Shown: piece after piece, positions 6,765 through 7,572 of the stretch
Numbering within the stretch: position 1 is the first letter of the stretch
Layout of the letters: the number at the start of each line of letters is the position of its first letter
Source: JAZKFT01 sp043760535
Lineage (GTDB): Bacteria; Bacteroidota; Bacteroidia; Chitinophagales; Chitinophagaceae
Assembly (NCBI GenBank): GCA_043760535.1
Contig: JAYUOV010000332.1
Location: 1 to 7,572 of the forward strand
Length of the DNA stretch: 7,572 bases
Direction: 5' to 3'
Notes under the pieces: model-generated
The model's database searches: none
Told to the model about the DNA's origin: nothing
Seen by the model: the letters and a program-made list of their open reading frames with translations, nothing else
Made by a program: the position numbers and the translations under genes

Positions 6765-6774
6765 CAACGCGTTG
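6765..6774. promoter_or_regulatory. 10-bp perfect palindrome, candidate operator
   Basis: CAACGCGTTG is its own reverse complement. It lies in the 148-bp divergent region, right next to the proposed -33 of the minus-strand operon, and its last three bases form the proposed -33 of the plus-strand gene. A dimeric regulator bound here could control both directions. No regulator gene is in the window, so this is inference from position and symmetry. Confidence 0.3.
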
Positions 6775-6798
6775 ATATTTGTATCGTTTTTATTTTAC
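6772..6798 (+). promoter_or_regulatory. Weak candidate promoter for the plus-strand repeat protein
   Basis: TTG (6772-6774), 16 bases, then TATTTTAC (6791-6798), which keeps TAnnTT but not the final TG. The spacing is shorter than usual. An alternative -7, GATATTTG (6774-6781), matches better but has no TTG at the right distance upstream. The region up to the ATG is very AT-rich (AAAAAAATTAATT), typical of Bacteroidota start sites. Confidence 0.2.
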
Positions 6799-6823
6799 CT
6801 TCAATTTTCAAAAAAAATTAATT

Positions 6824-7572
6824 ATGAGAACAATAGTACTAACTTTTTTTAGTGCATTAGGCATTTTTACCAGCTTTGGCCAATGGATGGGTAATATAAA
6901 TCTAACACCTTCTACAACTGGCGGCAAAGGCAATATCACAAGTATAGCCGATGGCGCTGGTGGAATGTTTTTAGTTTGGGATGATACACGCAATAGTGCA
7001 ACTACGGGTACTGACATTTACGCACAACGGATTAATGGTGCAGGACAACTTTTGTGGGCAAGTACAGGTGTACAGGCATGTAACACTAGCGGTAACCAAA
7101 CGGGCCCTACCATTTGCACTGATAGTGCAGGCGGAATTTTGATAGCCTGGGTCGATGCTTCAGGAAATCAGGACATTTATATTCAACGCATCAATGCAGG
7201 TGGTACCCTGCTTTATGGCACTGGAGGAATTGCTTTTAGTGCCAATGCTACTAATATTGAAAATAGGGTAACGCTGGCCAATATCAATAATACAGAGGCA
7301 ATACTCATGTTTACCGATAACAGAAATGGCAACGTTGATGTGTATGCAAATAAGATTAATATAGCAACAGGTGCCAAAGCTTTTGTCAACGATATTGCTA
7401 TATGCGTGGCCCTGGGAACACAAACATCATTAACCATAGCTGCAGATGGAAATGGTGGTGCTTTTCTTGCCTGGCAAGACCCCAGAATCAGCAATTCAGG
7501 AACAGATATTTTTGTGGAAAGAATGAACAACAATGGTTCACTTTTAATAGGGGCTGACGGGCTAAACATTAC
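6824..7572 (+). CDS. Exported repeat protein, 3' end outside the window
   Basis: An open frame of 249 codons without a stop reaches the right edge, so only the N-terminal part is seen. Residues 1-19 are a signal peptide (MRTIVLTF...SFGQ) with likely cleavage before Gln20. The mature part is built from units of about 55 residues starting near 38, 95, 149 and 203. Each has a core like GGxFLxWxD-R, then DIYxQRIN, a Gly turn and a hydrophobic LLW-type strand: GGMFLVWDD...TDIYAQRI, GGILIAWVD...QDIYIQRI, AILMFTDN...VDVYANKI, GGAFLAWQD...TDIFVERM. The third unit is the most divergent. Such regular beta repeats suggest a propeller or solenoid. Similar Bacteroidota proteins usually carry a C-terminal T9SS sorting domain, which would be beyond the edge here. 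It is divergent from the SusCD operon across 148 bp. Function unknown; cell-surface or secreted location is inferred. Confidence 0.82.
   Translation, partial: MRTIVLTFFSALGIFTSFGQWMGNINLTPSTTGGKGNITSIADGAGGMFLVWDDTRNSATTGTDIYAQRINGAGQLLWASTGVQACNTSGNQTGPTICTDSAGGILIAWVDASGNQDIYIQRINAGGTLLYGTGGIAFSANATNIENRVTLANINNTEAILMFTDNRNGNVDVYANKINIATGAKAFVNDIAICVALGTQTSLTIAADGNGGAFLAWQDPRISNSGTDIFVERMNNNGSLLIGADGLNI

Noticed and set aside
7160..7569. Two overlapping minus-strand open frames at the right end
   Set aside because: The plus strand there encodes a signal peptide followed by coherent repeats in one uninterrupted frame, so the minus-strand frames are shadows.

Overview
The window looks like a piece of a Bacteroidota chromosome, most likely Chitinophagaceae or a close relative (family placement is inference). 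The evidence is an adjacent SusC/SusD outer-membrane pair, lipoproteins with short hydrophobic leaders ending in Cys, AT-rich start regions without Shine-Dalgarno sites, matches to the Bacteroidota -7 promoter element TAnnTTTG, and a secreted repeat protein of a kind common in gliding or T9SS-bearing Bacteroidota.

Layout. Bases 1-343 hold no convincing gene. They contain several palindromes, a 9-bp tandem duplication and a terminator-like inverted repeat whose right arm touches the stop codon of the last operon gene. From 6675 down to 344 on the minus strand four genes follow one another: a SusC-type TonB-dependent transporter (1009 aa), a SusD-type surface lipoprotein (473 aa, 20-bp gap), an unrecognised 190-aa lipoprotein (71-bp gap) and a membrane-anchored di-heme cytochrome c peroxidase (382 aa, 67-bp gap). 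A 148-bp divergent intergenic region with a 10-bp perfect palindrome separates this operon from a plus-strand gene starting at 6824. That gene encodes an exported protein made of repeats of about 55 residues and runs off the right edge without a stop.

How the genes may work together. SusC and SusD should form an outer-membrane importer with a TonB-powered barrel and a lipoprotein lid. The small lipoprotein is plausibly an accessory surface or substrate-binding subunit. The peroxidase would sit in the periplasm on an inner-membrane anchor and reduce H2O2 with electrons from cytochrome c. No glycoside hydrolase, protease, sulfatase or sigma/anti-sigma pair is visible, and SusC lacks the N-terminal signalling (STN) domain, so the substrate and the regulation are open. 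The link between an uptake system and a di-heme peroxidase is the most interesting point here, but it rests on gene order alone.
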